Positions 51,780-60,365 of a stretch of DNA of 64,000 nucleotides are shown piece after piece. Position 1 is the first letter of the stretch. Each line of letters opens with the position of its first letter. This DNA comes from Hoyosella sp. YIM 151337 (GTDB lineage: Bacteria > Actinomycetota > Actinomycetes > Mycobacteriales > Mycobacteriaceae), in NCBI RefSeq assembly GCF_026041215.1, contig NZ_JAPEIQ010000048.1, positions 1 through 64,000 on the forward strand, in the 5' to 3' direction. The notes beneath the pieces were generated by a model. That model made no database searches, was not told the origin of the DNA, and worked only from the letters and a program-made list of their open reading frames with translations. A program made the position numbers and the translations under genes.

Positions 51780-52856
51780 GTGATTAACAGTCTTCCTGCG
51801 GTGCCGCACCTGCTGCTCGTGGTGTTCGTCTGGTGCATCATCGTTGCCCGGTTTTTGTTTCTGCCGCGTTCACTCGATACCAGCCGGTTGACCGCAGCGC
51901 TGGCCTTCGGTGGTGGTGCACTAGTGCTGAAAGATCCCTCGGTGGGTCAGCTGGTCGCTGAGGTAATTGGTCCGGTGAATATGCGCGTGGTCGTGCACGT
52001 GACGGTGATGCTGTCAGTAACTGCGTTGTCTGGCTTGCACAATGCGTGGCAAATCAACCCGGGCGGTCGGGTGATGGCTTTCCGGTACGCTGCCGTGCTC
52101 GCGATGGGGGCGGTGATGTTCGTATTGGCCCGCCCCGCCAGCGAAGCTGGCATCACGGTGGAGTCGCTGGCGAGCTGGCGATCAGTCACCTATTTTGCGC
52201 TTTTCGCGTTCCCGGTAAGCGCTGGGCTGTTCAGCGTGACGGGCGCGTATTTTCGGTCGATAGTAAGACGCGGCCGTTCAGCGGGTAACGCGACGGTGCT
52301 CGGCGTGATTGTGGTGCTGGGCCTGATGTTCCTTGACGCTGTGACAATGCTAGTGGCGGCTGTGATGAAGGCACTTGACTCCGCTTCAGCGGTGGTGTCC
52401 GCGAAGGAATCGGCGAATACATGGGTTTTCGCCGTACTGATGACTGCGGCTGCAGGAGTGTGTGCGCGTGCTCTGATCACACGAGTCAAGGGCCGAAAAG
52501 TCGATGGAGTCGCCACGGTGTGGTCAGTGGTGACAGCAAAGGTACCGGAAGTCGTTCTGCGGCCGGGCAATGCGCTTTCCTCGAGACAGGCCCGCTTGCG
52601 GATGGCAGCTGAAATCTACGACGGGTTGCGCGCTCTGGGAGCTTGCGAGGCCCCAGGAGTCGAGCATCATGTGGACCCGCGCGAAGTAGCGCGACTGGTA
52701 ATGGGCAGTCTGCGGGACCAGGTGCTATCTAGCGAGGTTTTCTACGTGCCCAAGTGCGAGACAGCCGATGAGTGGCTGGGTTTCGTGGATTCGGTAGGCC
52801 GGGAGTTAGCGCTGATGCTTCCCGAGAAGCTGGCTGAGCAGGCGCCTCGTAGCTGA
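51780..52856 (+). CDS. Polytopic membrane protein (MAB_1171c-like)
   Basis: 358 residues with about seven transmembrane helices in the first 235 residues (for example LPAVPHLLLVVFVWCIIVAR, VLGVIVVLGLMFLDAVTMLV) and a soluble C-terminal domain of about 120 residues. The architecture and its position right after an ImmA/IrrE gene match a family often annotated as MAB_1171c-like putative transporter in actinobacteria. Function unknown; co-operonic layout suggests a membrane sensor or immunity-type partner for the protease. The 3' end overlaps the converging HTH gene by about 50 bases. Confidence 0.8.
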   Translation: MINSLPAVPHLLLVVFVWCIIVARFLFLPRSLDTSRLTAALAFGGGALVLKDPSVGQLVAEVIGPVNMRVVVHVTVMLSVTALSGLHNAWQINPGGRVMAFRYAAVLAMGAVMFVLARPASEAGITVESLASWRSVTYFALFAFPVSAGLFSVTGAYFRSIVRRGRSAGNATVLGVIVVLGLMFLDAVTMLVAAVMKALDSASAVVSAKESANTWVFAVLMTAAAGVCARALITRVKGRKVDGVATVWSVVTAKVPEVVLRPGNALSSRQARLRMAAEIYDGLRALGACEAPGVEHHVDPREVARLVMGSLRDQVLSSEVFYVPKCETADEWLGFVDSVGRELALMLPEKLAEQAPRS

Positions 52857-53216
52857 GGTAGGGGCTCCTCGCAGATAGAGCTGTGTAACTCCGCCATCTT
52901 TCATTCTGCGAATGAGGGTTGCCTCGGCGTGGATCGGGCCGTACACCGCGGAATCGCTGCTTGTGAGGTACTCAGGCTGGGCTCGGAAGTGTCTGGCGAG
53001 CGCAGCGAGGATCTCCGCTGATAACTCCTGCCCTCCGGCCGCTGCGGCTTCGAGTTCGCTGGCTGTGACCGCTGTTCCTGCGGACGTGAGTGCTGCCGCT
53101 ACGTCATCTAATGCGGTCGGCATGGAATCCACGCCCTCCCACAGTCGGATGAGAGTGTGGATTCTTTCTGCTGTGGAGATCTGCGGGTATATCACTGCGC
53201 GGTCGATGCCTTCCAT
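52806..53216 (-). CDS. HTH regulator, EspR-like arrangement
   Basis: 136 residues. Helical N-terminus with TALDDVAAALTSAGTAVTAS and LSAEILAALARHFRAQPEYL, the latter resembling the end of an XRE-type HTH as in mycobacterial EspR. The C-terminus contains VTQLYLRGAPTSATRRLLSQ. It overlaps the upstream XRE gene (start within the last 25 bases of that gene), so both are co-expressed. Probably a DNA-binding regulator; targets unknown. Confidence 0.6.
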   Translation of the reverse strand: MEGIDRAVIYPQISTAERIHTLIRLWEGVDSMPTALDDVAAALTSAGTAVTASELEAAAAGGQELSAEILAALARHFRAQPEYLTSSDSAVYGPIHAEATLIRRMKDGGVTQLYLRGAPTSATRRLLSQLLGKHQR

Positions 53217-53836
53217 CGGGCATGAAAACGCTCGGCGGTTGCCTCGTCAGGGTTGAACATACCTGCCAGCCACCGCCGGTATTGCCTCTCTTCGTCGTCC
53301 TCTGGGCTGTTGCTGGTTTTCAGCAGATGCTCGAATATCGGGACCAGCGGATTGAGGTCCGCTGCTGGCTCTCGCCGGTTTCTTTCGAGCAGGTGGGTGA
53401 CGTACGACCCGTAGATGGGCTGCAGTATTGCGGCCAGATCACGGTGCACGCGATTTAGCCTTTTCCGCAGTTCAGCAAGGTTCAGAGTGGTGTCGTCAGC
53501 TAACTGACCGATCCGGTCGGCGACGCCGATTAAGTCAGTGACAACCGCAATCGGGACTGTGCTCGATCCCCGTCCCGGAATCCAGGACTGCTGTTCAGCG
53601 AGGCTAGGTTCAGTCCCGTCCTCCACAAGCGCCTTCGCTGCTCCTGGCTTCCATCCAAGGGCGCGGTCCAGCTTTGCGAGGGTCACGCTGCTGGGAAGAG
53701 GCACTTCTGCATGCTCGATGCGCACGATTGTGGGGCCTGATGGCCCGCCACGGCCCCGGAGCTGAGATTGGCTGAGCCCGAGCTCTTTTCGCCTGCCACG
53801 GACTGCGTTGGCCAAGCGATCTGCAGCAGCGTCCAT
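53192..53836 (-). CDS. XRE-family HTH protein
   Basis: 214 residues from the ATG at 53,836 (GGAGTGGG just upstream); an upstream GTG at 53,863 is possible. The HTH reads RRKELGLSQSQLRGRGGPSG then PTIVRIEHAE, near the N-terminus. The remaining ~140 residues are helical with no recognised domain. The HTH plus long helical tail is a common substrate-type architecture for ImmA/IrrE proteases, and such a gene lies 1.5 kb away. It forms a two-gene operon with the following HTH gene. Confidence 0.78.
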   Translation of the reverse strand: MDAAADRLANAVRGRRKELGLSQSQLRGRGGPSGPTIVRIEHAEVPLPSSVTLAKLDRALGWKPGAAKALVEDGTEPSLAEQQSWIPGRGSSTVPIAVVTDLIGVADRIGQLADDTTLNLAELRKRLNRVHRDLAAILQPIYGSYVTHLLERNRREPAADLNPLVPIFEHLLKTSNSPEDDEERQYRRWLAGMFNPDEATAERFHARWKASTAQ

Positions 53837-53964
53837 CCCACTCCAAGACAAATTTAAGGGCACATTGATTAAGCGTAGCGGTCCATCAGTTTCGCAGAGG
53901 CCCTGTTTACGTAGCCATTCTTATATGTAACCCAACTCACAACTACAAGGAAACGACGACGCTT

Positions 53965-53976
53965 GTGTTGCAACAC
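53965..53976. promoter_or_regulatory. 12-bp perfect palindrome between HTH genes
   Basis: GTGTTGCAACAC is a perfect palindrome in the 170-base gap upstream of the XRE operon (start 53,836) and downstream of the tandem-HTH gene. It is a plausible operator for one of these regulators. Confidence 0.45.
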
Positions 53977-54008
53977 TGACTTCGAGTGCTTAAATTTAAC
54001 GCATGCCA

Positions 54009-54506
54009 TCAGGGTGGGGTGCCAGGCGGGCGGGAGCGCACAGCTTCATGTGCAGCTACGACCGTCTCTACAGGGAAGGCGAGCACGTCAGCGAGCCGTT
54101 GCGCGATTTCAGGCCGCAAGCGGCGCTGCCCGCGTTCAAGTTCGGCGAGTGTGGCGGTGTTGATTCCGAGGCGAGCGGCGAGCGCGGGCTGGGTCAGCCC
54201 GCGCAGAATACGCAGGTCGCCGAGGAAGCGGTCATCCGGCGATATCTCAACGAAGTGTTCAATGGGCTCCCCGAGAACCTCGGCCACACGCGCGAGAAGG
54301 TCGATCTGGGGCGTCCGTTCACCGTTTTCCCAGCGGCCGACAACAAGCCCAGCGCTCAAGTCCGCCATGCGGGCAAGATCTTGCTGCGATATACCACGCG
54401 CTTCGCGTAGCTCGCGCAGCCGCTCCCCGCGGAAGCCCCGCATGACACGCCTGCTCACAGTTTCAGTTCTCCCGCGTTGTAGGTCACGAGCGTCACGGGA
54501 TTTCAT
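54009..54506 (-). CDS. Tandem XRE-HTH regulator
   Basis: 165 residues from the ATG at 54,506, with GGGGGA upstream. Two complete XRE helix-turn-helix domains are visible: LRELREARGISQQDLARMAD with VVGRWENGERTPQ (first) and RILRGLTQPALAARLGINTA with LAELERGQRRLRP (second). Such double-HTH proteins bind longer or bipartite operators. It is divergent from the cutinase-led transfer operon, across a hairpin-rich 470-base region, so it is a good candidate regulator of transfer genes. Confidence 0.82.
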   Translation of the reverse strand: MKSRDARDLQRGRTETVSRRVMRGFRGERLRELREARGISQQDLARMADLSAGLVVGRWENGERTPQIDLLARVAEVLGEPIEHFVEISPDDRFLGDLRILRGLTQPALAARLGINTATLAELERGQRRLRPEIAQRLADVLAFPVETVVAAHEAVRSRPPGTPP

Positions 54507-54978
54507 AGTTCCCCCAGTCCATCGGCAAGTCACAACGGTTATGAATAGAGGTAGTGTGCATTTTTCTAAAATAGCGGTAGAGTAGTGGCGTGAAATAAAC
54601 CTCGCCGTCAGCAGATCAAGTTTGGCGACATGGCTGCTGACGGGAGGCTCAAGGTCCCCGCCCGGGTAATTGCCGCCCGGCGGACAGCAAACCGGCAGCA
54701 GGGGCATCTCCGATTGTAGGTGCCCCCGCTGCCCGCAGAAACGTGGCAGCGAAGGAGGTCACTGATCGTGATCTCGGCGTAATGGACGTTGGGATTCTCA
54801 TTTTTGCAGTCGTCTCGGCGCACCCCCTGGCCGAGTTCGGTGCGGGGGCCAGGTTCAGCATCGATTTCCTCCCTTGACCTGGTCCCCGCAGTTCCCTCTT
54901 CCACGTCTCGTGGAGGACTGCCGCTTGTCCGGTTCCATCCCTGGTGTTCCGGACGCTGGAGTAGGAGAAGGATCGGAG
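54507..54978. other. Hairpin-rich leader before the transfer operon
   Basis: No gene is convincing in this 472-base stretch. It holds an 8-bp-arm hairpin GTCAGCAG/CTGCTGAC with a 19-base loop (54,607-54,641), a GC-rich repeat pair CCGCCCGG (about 54,658 and 54,673), and an 11-bp-arm hairpin with one mismatch, CAGCAGGGGCA/TGCCCCCGCTG (54,696-54,731). The A/T-rich segment near 54,560-54,600 is the likely promoter area. This could be an oriT, a structured 5' leader or an operator region. Confidence 0.5.
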
Positions 54979-56592
54979 ATGTATCTTTTGCGCCGGGTGA
55001 GTGCTGCGGGCGTTGCTGCTGTCGCGGCTGCCGCGGTTTCTGCGGTCCCTGCTCATGCGACACCCGACTGGCGTGACCAGCTTGTTGATTCGTGTCCTGC
55101 GCTGTATGTGCTGGCGATGCAGGGGACGGGGCAGTCTTCACCGAATGCGCCGGTCAAGACTGATACGGGCGCGCTGAGTGAGGTTTTGTCGCCGTTTCTG
55201 GACCGGACGCGTCAGGCCGGAGTGAAGGTTGATCGCGCCTATGTTCCGTATCCGGCAGGGTTCGGAAGCATGGTGCCCGGTGGCCCGGAGCCTTACATCG
55301 AGTCGGTGGCAAAGGGTGTTGAGAATCTGAGGTCCGCGGCCGAGCGTGTTCTTGCGGAATGCCCGCAGACGAAGCTGGCAGCGGTGGGGTACTCGCAGGG
55401 GGGACACGTCGCCTCGAGGTTCCTCTCGGAGATAGGTGCGGGCGCGAGTTCGATTCCTGCTTCGTCGGTCGCGGCTGGCGCGGTCCTTGGTTCCCCGACC
55501 CGCGGTGCCGGTGCGGGACCCTTTCCCGGCACCCAGGCAGTGTCGCCTGCCCCGGTCCCTGGCACGGCGGGGGAGGCTGTCCGCTCGCTGCCGGAGCCTT
55601 CCTACGTTGCCCCGGAGGGTGCTGGGATCGGGCCAGACGAAGACATCGCGCTTGATTACGGTCAGCTCACAGGCCGGGTCGCGGAGTTTTGCACACCGGG
55701 CGACTTGGCGTGTGATGCCCCGGTAAAGGCGCCGATCGCCCGTGCGGTGGTGCAGGTTGCAGGTCAGACCGCGATCGGCGGGGACCCGATCGTGGCTCTT
55801 GAAACGATTGGCCGGTCTTTGTCGGAATCAGCGTTCGCCGTTGCGGTCGACACGCTTAACGAGGACATTCAGGTCCCCGGTAATGCCCTGGAAAACCTGT
55901 CGATTGAACCGCGGAAAACGATCTCTGAGCGTGTGGCTGAAGCAACCGCGCCTAACGCAAGCATCCCTTCCCCGGACGATGCGCTCGCGGCGCTGACCAA
56001 GGTGGGCCTGGTCGCGGCGAGTGCGGTGATCTCGGTCGCGCAGAAGGTGATTACTCCCGACACGATCGCGCAGATGGCTGCGGTCGGGTTATCGCATCCG
56101 CCAGCTGCTTTCGCCGTGCTGGCCGCGAAGGTCGCTGATGCTGTGGTTGAGGTGATTCCCCCGGCGACTGTCTCCCGTGTTGTGCAGCAGACTTTCGACA
56201 TTGTCTCGGCGGAGCTCGAAGCAAATGAGGATCTGTTCGATTTGCAGGCGCTGTCGACGTATGCGCGCAATCCCGCCGCCCACGGATCGTATGGCTCGGT
56301 ACCGATCACCGCTTCTGGATGGTCACCCACGAAATTCGTGGCGGAGTGGCTGACTGCGGCGGCTTCGGATATCGCCGCGCAGGGGGAGGGAAAACAGGCG
56401 AGTTCGGCGTCAGCGGCGACCACTGCCGTAACACCGTCTCCCGCACGTGATACGCCGCCCTCCTCGCTCCCGCCGGTCGTTTCTTCCGGAACTACTGTGC
56501 CGGTCTCTCCTTCATCCTCCGCACCGCCGGGACGGCTCCCGATCGGCGCTGCCCAGGCGGCTGTGCCAGATGAACAGGACACGCAGTCATGA
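54979..56592 (+). CDS. Secreted cutinase-family serine hydrolase
   Basis: 537 residues from the ATG at 54,979 (GGAG just upstream). A signal peptide (RRVSAAGVAAVAAAAVSAVP, cleavage after AHA) is followed by the alpha/beta-hydrolase nucleophile AAVGYSQGGH (Ser near residue 137). The catalytic Asp is probably in EFCTPGDLACD (about 240), and the only later fitting His is in NPAAHGSYGS (about 434), so roughly 190 residues separate Asp and His, far more than in compact cutinases. A Pro/Ser-rich tail ends the protein. Long cutinase-like proteins occur in transfer loci of mycolic-acid actinobacteria, where envelope esterase activity could aid mating; this is inference. The stop overlaps the next start. 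Confidence 0.88.
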   Translation: MYLLRRVSAAGVAAVAAAAVSAVPAHATPDWRDQLVDSCPALYVLAMQGTGQSSPNAPVKTDTGALSEVLSPFLDRTRQAGVKVDRAYVPYPAGFGSMVPGGPEPYIESVAKGVENLRSAAERVLAECPQTKLAAVGYSQGGHVASRFLSEIGAGASSIPASSVAAGAVLGSPTRGAGAGPFPGTQAVSPAPVPGTAGEAVRSLPEPSYVAPEGAGIGPDEDIALDYGQLTGRVAEFCTPGDLACDAPVKAPIARAVVQVAGQTAIGGDPIVALETIGRSLSESAFAVAVDTLNEDIQVPGNALENLSIEPRKTISERVAEATAPNASIPSPDDALAALTKVGLVAASAVISVAQKVITPDTIAQMAAVGLSHPPAAFAVLAAKVADAVVEVIPPATVSRVVQQTFDIVSAELEANEDLFDLQALSTYARNPAAHGSYGSVPITASGWSPTKFVAEWLTAAASDIAAQGEGKQASSASAATTAVTPSPARDTPPSSLPPVVSSGTTVPVSPSSSAPPGRLPIGAAQAAVPDEQDTQS

Positions 56593-58052
56593 GGATTTCC
56601 CTGGACGAGGTCCGTGACCAGCTCGCTGCGGCAACAGAATGCGACCCCCACGTGGACTACGAAGAGACAGCCTGCGCGTATCTGCAGCTGTACGGCGAGA
56701 AGCCGCCGTGTGAGGTCAGTCCTGCGGTGATCCGTCAGCTGGTCGGCGCGTTCAGAGGGACCCGGATTCGGCGTGAGGACACATATGCCGCGCCACCCAC
56801 TGTCTCTGTACCCCCGGAGGGCTCCAGTTTTCGCCATCACCACATCACGGAGAGGAAATCGAGGAAGTCAATGAAACAATTGGGAAGGCGAGTGACCGCC
56901 ACATCTGTCGCGGCACTGGTCGCCACGGGTTCTTTCGGGGCCGCGATCGCGGCGGCGAATCCGCTTGAGCGTCAGGGAGGTGTGACCGAAGCTCCGTCGC
57001 AGGCACCTTCCGGACAGGGAGGAACAGCAGCACCTGCGCCCGCTCCCGCTCCTGCTCCGGCGCCGCAGCGGCAGGTATGGGTTGAAGTCCCGCAGCAGCA
57101 GCGGTACGAGAACGTGCAGTGGCGCCAGTATGACGCGCCCGCGCAGACCGCTCCCGCTCCGGTGCAGAACACCGCCCCCGTGCAGAACGCTGCGCCTGCG
57201 CAGGCCGCTCCTGCTCTGGTGGAGGATTCCGCGCCGGTTGCTGAGACGGTTCCGCAGAGCGGGGTGATTGCTCCGATCGCTGCGCCGGAGGGCCGTTTGC
57301 GCATTGGTGATTTCATCACTGATCGGCCGGACTGGATGAGTGAAGACGATCTGGAGAAGACCAACAACCAGAGCGCGCTGATTGAGGCAGACATCGCCAA
57401 TGCGTGGGTTGACGCTGGTTTGGGTGATGTGGACCGTGCTGACCGGGTGGCTGCGGCCACGATGGCTGGCGGTGCGACAGGCGTGCTGGTCGCGGGCGGT
57501 GCTGGCGCCCTGGTTGGTGGCGCTGCGGGTGCTGCTATCGGTACGCCGATCGGCGCCGCGGGCGGGTCGGTGGTCGTGCCGGGTGTGGGCACGGTGGCCG
57601 GCGGTACCGCAGGCGCAGTCACGGGCGGTGCGATCGGTGCGGCCGCGGCCGGTATCCCGGCTGCGATCGCAGGCGGCGCGGCGGGCGCATTCGCGGGTGC
57701 CGCGTTCGGTGCCGGTGACACCCTGCCGGACGAGGAAGCCCGCGAACTTTTCCCCGAGCCCCTGGTGATCCCCGGTGCGGAGAACATCCCCGGCCTGGAA
57801 GCGTTCGCGCCACAGCCCGAAGAGACAGCGGAGCCTGAGGAAACAGCGGAGACCGAACCTGTTTCGGTGGCTCCTGCACAGCCTGCCGCTGCCCCAGCAG
57901 CGGCAGCACCAGCGCCGGAGCAAACCGTGTTCGAGGAGCCAGTGGCGTTTACGGATGTCCTCGCCGCGGTCCAGGTCGTCGAGCTGTCTGCCGACGCGGA
58001 GGCCGCGATCACAGACATTGAGTCCGGCCTGGCGGGATTCTTCGGCCAGTAA
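56589..58052 (+). CDS. Glycine-zipper membrane/secreted protein of the transfer operon
   Basis: 487 residues from the ATG overlapping the cutinase stop. Residues 1-90 form a small acidic domain (DEVRDQLAAATECDPHVDYE). A signal-peptide or membrane segment follows at about 95-121 (KQLGRRVTATSVAALVATGS), preceded by its own strong GAGGA-type site and an ATG at about 56,871, so an internal start giving a secreted ~393-residue protein is possible. Then come a Pro/Ala/Gln-rich linker, a long glycine-zipper region (GGAGALVGGAAGAAIGTPIG, about 295-380) and an acidic tail. Similar proteins on related plasmids are loosely called insoluble-domain proteins. Function unknown; pore or surface association is plausible. 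Confidence 0.72.
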   Translation: MRISLDEVRDQLAAATECDPHVDYEETACAYLQLYGEKPPCEVSPAVIRQLVGAFRGTRIRREDTYAAPPTVSVPPEGSSFRHHHITERKSRKSMKQLGRRVTATSVAALVATGSFGAAIAAANPLERQGGVTEAPSQAPSGQGGTAAPAPAPAPAPAPQRQVWVEVPQQQRYENVQWRQYDAPAQTAPAPVQNTAPVQNAAPAQAAPALVEDSAPVAETVPQSGVIAPIAAPEGRLRIGDFITDRPDWMSEDDLEKTNNQSALIEADIANAWVDAGLGDVDRADRVAAATMAGGATGVLVAGGAGALVGGAAGAAIGTPIGAAGGSVVVPGVGTVAGGTAGAVTGGAIGAAAAGIPAAIAGGAAGAFAGAAFGAGDTLPDEEARELFPEPLVIPGAENIPGLEAFAPQPEETAEPEETAETEPVSVAPAQPAAAPAAAAPAPEQTVFEEPVAFTDVLAAVQVVELSADAEAAITDIESGLAGFFGQ

Positions 58053-58107
58053 GAGCAGGGCGGGGCGTCCCGGCAGATGTCCTGCCCTTCTAATCATGGA
58101 GTGAAGA

Positions 58108-58947
58108 TTGTCCACGGACTTTTCAGACGGCGGCGGTGACCTTTTCCCCGATCTTGCAGAGGATTACAGCGATGATCCCGCGCTGTGGAGCGGCGAAGCA
58201 GATACCGGCGCTGCTCCTGAACCCGATGACGGGTTTGACCTTGACGACGATTTCGGCGCTGTAAGCCTCACCGCTGGCACTGGGCACGTTCCTGCCTGGG
58301 TGCAGGCACACGTTCCACACGAGAATCTGGCCGATGCTCTCACGCAGAGACAGCAGGCGGGTTCTCCGTCACGCAAAAGGGCTGTTGTGTGGGCAGCCGG
58401 TGCGGCCGCCGCACTGGCGCTGGGCACGCTGATCGGTGTCAGTGTGCTGGGCGGAGACAATAACGACGCCGCTGAGCTCACGGCCGCCACGCCACCGGCG
58501 GCACCGGTCACCGAGGCTTCTCCTGAACCAGAACCTGGCACGGAGTCTGCCCCGGATCCTGCGGACGAGTTCGCTGCGTGGTGTGTGCCGGAAACCACCG
58601 AGTACAGCTTGGTGTCAGACGGGCCTGGTGACCAGCGCACGCCCGTTGGGGTGATTCTGGCGTTCCAGCATGCGTATTACGCCGATCGTGATGCGCCGCG
58701 CGCTGCGTCGCTGATGGACCCGGTGCGTGACACCGGCCAGCTGCAAGCCGGTATCGACGAAGTACCCCGCGGGACCGACCACTGCGTGACCGTGAGCACC
58801 ACGGACCGCCCGCAGGTCTTTGAGGTAACGATGCACCTGCGGACACCGTCTGATGACGAGGGCATGTTCACGCAGCGGGTCGTGGTAGTGCCTGCTGGCG
58901 GGGAGTACCGGATCGCTTCCATTGAGGCGGTGACCGAGGGTGTCTGA
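58108..58947 (+). CDS. Single-pass membrane protein with extracytoplasmic domain
   Basis: 279 residues from a TTG start at 58,108. An acidic cytoplasmic N-terminus (about 90 residues) precedes one transmembrane helix (AVVWAAGAAAALALGTLIGV), a Pro/Glu linker and an extracytoplasmic domain of ~130 residues with two Cys (FAAWCVPETTEYS, DHCVTVSTTDRP) that resembles an NTF2-like/VirB8-type fold in layout. Such proteins are common in actinobacterial type IV secretion loci. The 3' end overlaps the next gene by 8 bases. Confidence 0.7.
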   Translation: MSTDFSDGGGDLFPDLAEDYSDDPALWSGEADTGAAPEPDDGFDLDDDFGAVSLTAGTGHVPAWVQAHVPHENLADALTQRQQAGSPSRKRAVVWAAGAAAALALGTLIGVSVLGGDNNDAAELTAATPPAAPVTEASPEPEPGTESAPDPADEFAAWCVPETTEYSLVSDGPGDQRTPVGVILAFQHAYYADRDAPRAASLMDPVRDTGQLQAGIDEVPRGTDHCVTVSTTDRPQVFEVTMHLRTPSDDEGMFTQRVVVVPAGGEYRIASIEAVTEGV

Positions 58948-59716
58948 CACGTCCCGGATCGTCACTCTCATGCGCGCCCCGCAGATCAGCAGCCCCGCCT
59001 CGCTGAGCGCTGTTGTGGTCGCAGGCTCCGGCGGAGCGTCATCAACGACGACAGCGTACGGACTTTCTACCGCGCTGCGGCTGGGCACCGGCTGCGAGGT
59101 GTCCCTGGTTGACGCCACGACTGACGGGGGAAACCTGCTCGCGCGCACGGCAGCCGCGGCGGTCACGCCTGCGCAGCGGTTGCGTCAGTTTGACGACACG
59201 ATGGCTCTCACCTCGGCGGGCGCGATCGTGGTCGGCGCGACCGAGGAGGGGCCTGTCGGTGAGCCAGCGCTGATTGACGAGCTGCTCGCGGTGCGGGGAT
59301 GTGCGCGTGTTTACGACGCGGGCACAGCGTTGCGGGCTGCGCGGCTGACCCGGCTCATCGACTCCGGGCCGCCGCTTGTGGTGACTGCTCCGGTTCGCGC
59401 GGAACCGCTTGAGCGGCTGCGGGCTGCGCTCCAGTGGCTCACTGCCACCTACGGCGGGGATTTCCTTTCTGAGACCGTGGTCGTGCTGTCTCATCAGGCA
59501 CCCAAGCCGATGGTCGAGGTCAGCAGAGTGCGCGAGGCTTTGTCTTCCCGCACCGCAGGGGTGGTGGAAGTTCCGTTCGATCCGGTTCTGTCCCGGCCAG
59601 GCGTGCTTGATCACACCAGAATCAGCCGGGCCACCTTCGATGCCTGGACAGATGTGCTCGACATTCTCGGCAGCCTTGCCGCTCCCGTTTCTGAGGAGAA
59701 GGAGAACCTCGCATGA
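58940..59716 (+). CDS. ParA/MinD-like protein with degenerate Walker A
   Basis: 258 residues, GTG start. The N-terminal VVVAGSGGASSTTTAYGLST aligns in layout with the deviant Walker A of MinD/ParA proteins (KGGxGKTT), but the signature lysines are absent and GASSTTT replaces them. VSLVDATTDGGN stands where the switch Asp lies, and VVVLSHQAPKP fits the family. It may bind nucleotide weakly or act as a structural relative. In secretion and transfer loci of actinobacteria such ATPase-like proteins often sit beside a VirB4/TraC-type ATPase. Overlaps both neighbours. Confidence 0.7.
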   Translation: MSDTSRIVTLMRAPQISSPASLSAVVVAGSGGASSTTTAYGLSTALRLGTGCEVSLVDATTDGGNLLARTAAAAVTPAQRLRQFDDTMALTSAGAIVVGATEEGPVGEPALIDELLAVRGCARVYDAGTALRAARLTRLIDSGPPLVVTAPVRAEPLERLRAALQWLTATYGGDFLSETVVVLSHQAPKPMVEVSRVREALSSRTAGVVEVPFDPVLSRPGVLDHTRISRATFDAWTDVLDILGSLAAPVSEEKENLA

Positions 59717-60258
59717 CAACCGTTGCGGTGTGGGACCGGCTGATCCCGTCATGTGCGCCGCCGGGGCCCGCGGTGTGGCTGCTGGGGGCGACTGGCGGCG
59801 CGGGAGTGTCCACTCTCGCGGCGTTCTTTGATTTCGCCGAAGACTGTCAGCATCAATGGCCGTCCGGCACGGATATCCAGGCGGAGTCACCTTTCGTGGT
59901 CATTGTCGCCCGGGAAACGATTGCCAGTCTCAAGGCCGCGCACGCACTGATCATGCAGCACCAGACCGAGCAGCTCGCCTGCACGCTGCTCGGTGTCGTA
60001 ACCGTCAGCGCGGCACGTGAAGACACGAAACCGGTACGCCAGTACCGGGAGGTGGTGCGCGCGGCCGCGCCCGCACACTGGGCTATTGGTCACCATCCGG
60101 GCCTGATCTCGGCAGGACCGGACAGTCTCCCGAACTGGCGCGCGGCGGATGGTCTTCCGCAGGGGCGCCACCACTTCCCCGGCGACGTCCTTGCTGCCGG
60201 AGCCGGAATCATGACCGCTATTCAGCAGCAGCTTCCCGGGCTGGGGGTGGCGCGGTGA
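59713..60258 (+). CDS. P-loop-like protein of the transfer operon
   Basis: 181 residues, ATG overlapping the previous stop. The N-terminal VWLLGATGGAGVSTLAAFFD is similar to a MinD-type P-loop but lacks the GKT/S lysine. The middle (FVVIVARETIASLKAAHALI) fits the Rossmann-like core, and CTLLGVVTVSAAREDTKPVR follows. It seems paralogous to the preceding gene. No catalytic assignment is safe. Confidence 0.65.
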   Translation: MTTVAVWDRLIPSCAPPGPAVWLLGATGGAGVSTLAAFFDFAEDCQHQWPSGTDIQAESPFVVIVARETIASLKAAHALIMQHQTEQLACTLLGVVTVSAAREDTKPVRQYREVVRAAAPAHWAIGHHPGLISAGPDSLPNWRAADGLPQGRHHFPGDVLAAGAGIMTAIQQQLPGLGVAR

Positions 60259-60365
60259 ACGCTGTCTGGATTCTTTTCAGTTGCACGGTGCTCGCGGCCT
60301 CACTGGCCGCGCCGCGGCTGGCTCTGGCTGCGCGGTGGCCGCGGTTGCGGGATGCAGCCTCGTGA
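60255..60365 (+). CDS. 36-residue membrane peptide
   Basis: A GTG at 60,255 overlaps the previous stop (GTGA) and opens a 36-residue frame, MNAVWILFSCTVLAASLAAP and onward to RLRDAAS, one hydrophobic helix with a basic tail. Its stop overlaps the next GTG (GTGA at 60,362-60,365). The chain of stop-start overlaps on both sides is the main evidence that it is real. It could be a small pilus or membrane-complex subunit. Confidence 0.6.
   Translation: MNAVWILFSCTVLAASLAAPRLALAARWPRLRDAAS

Noticed and set aside
54874-54978. Upstream extension of the cutinase frame
   Set aside because: It would place 35 residues before a good signal peptide; the ATG at 54,979 has its own ribosome site and gives a normal secreted N-terminus.
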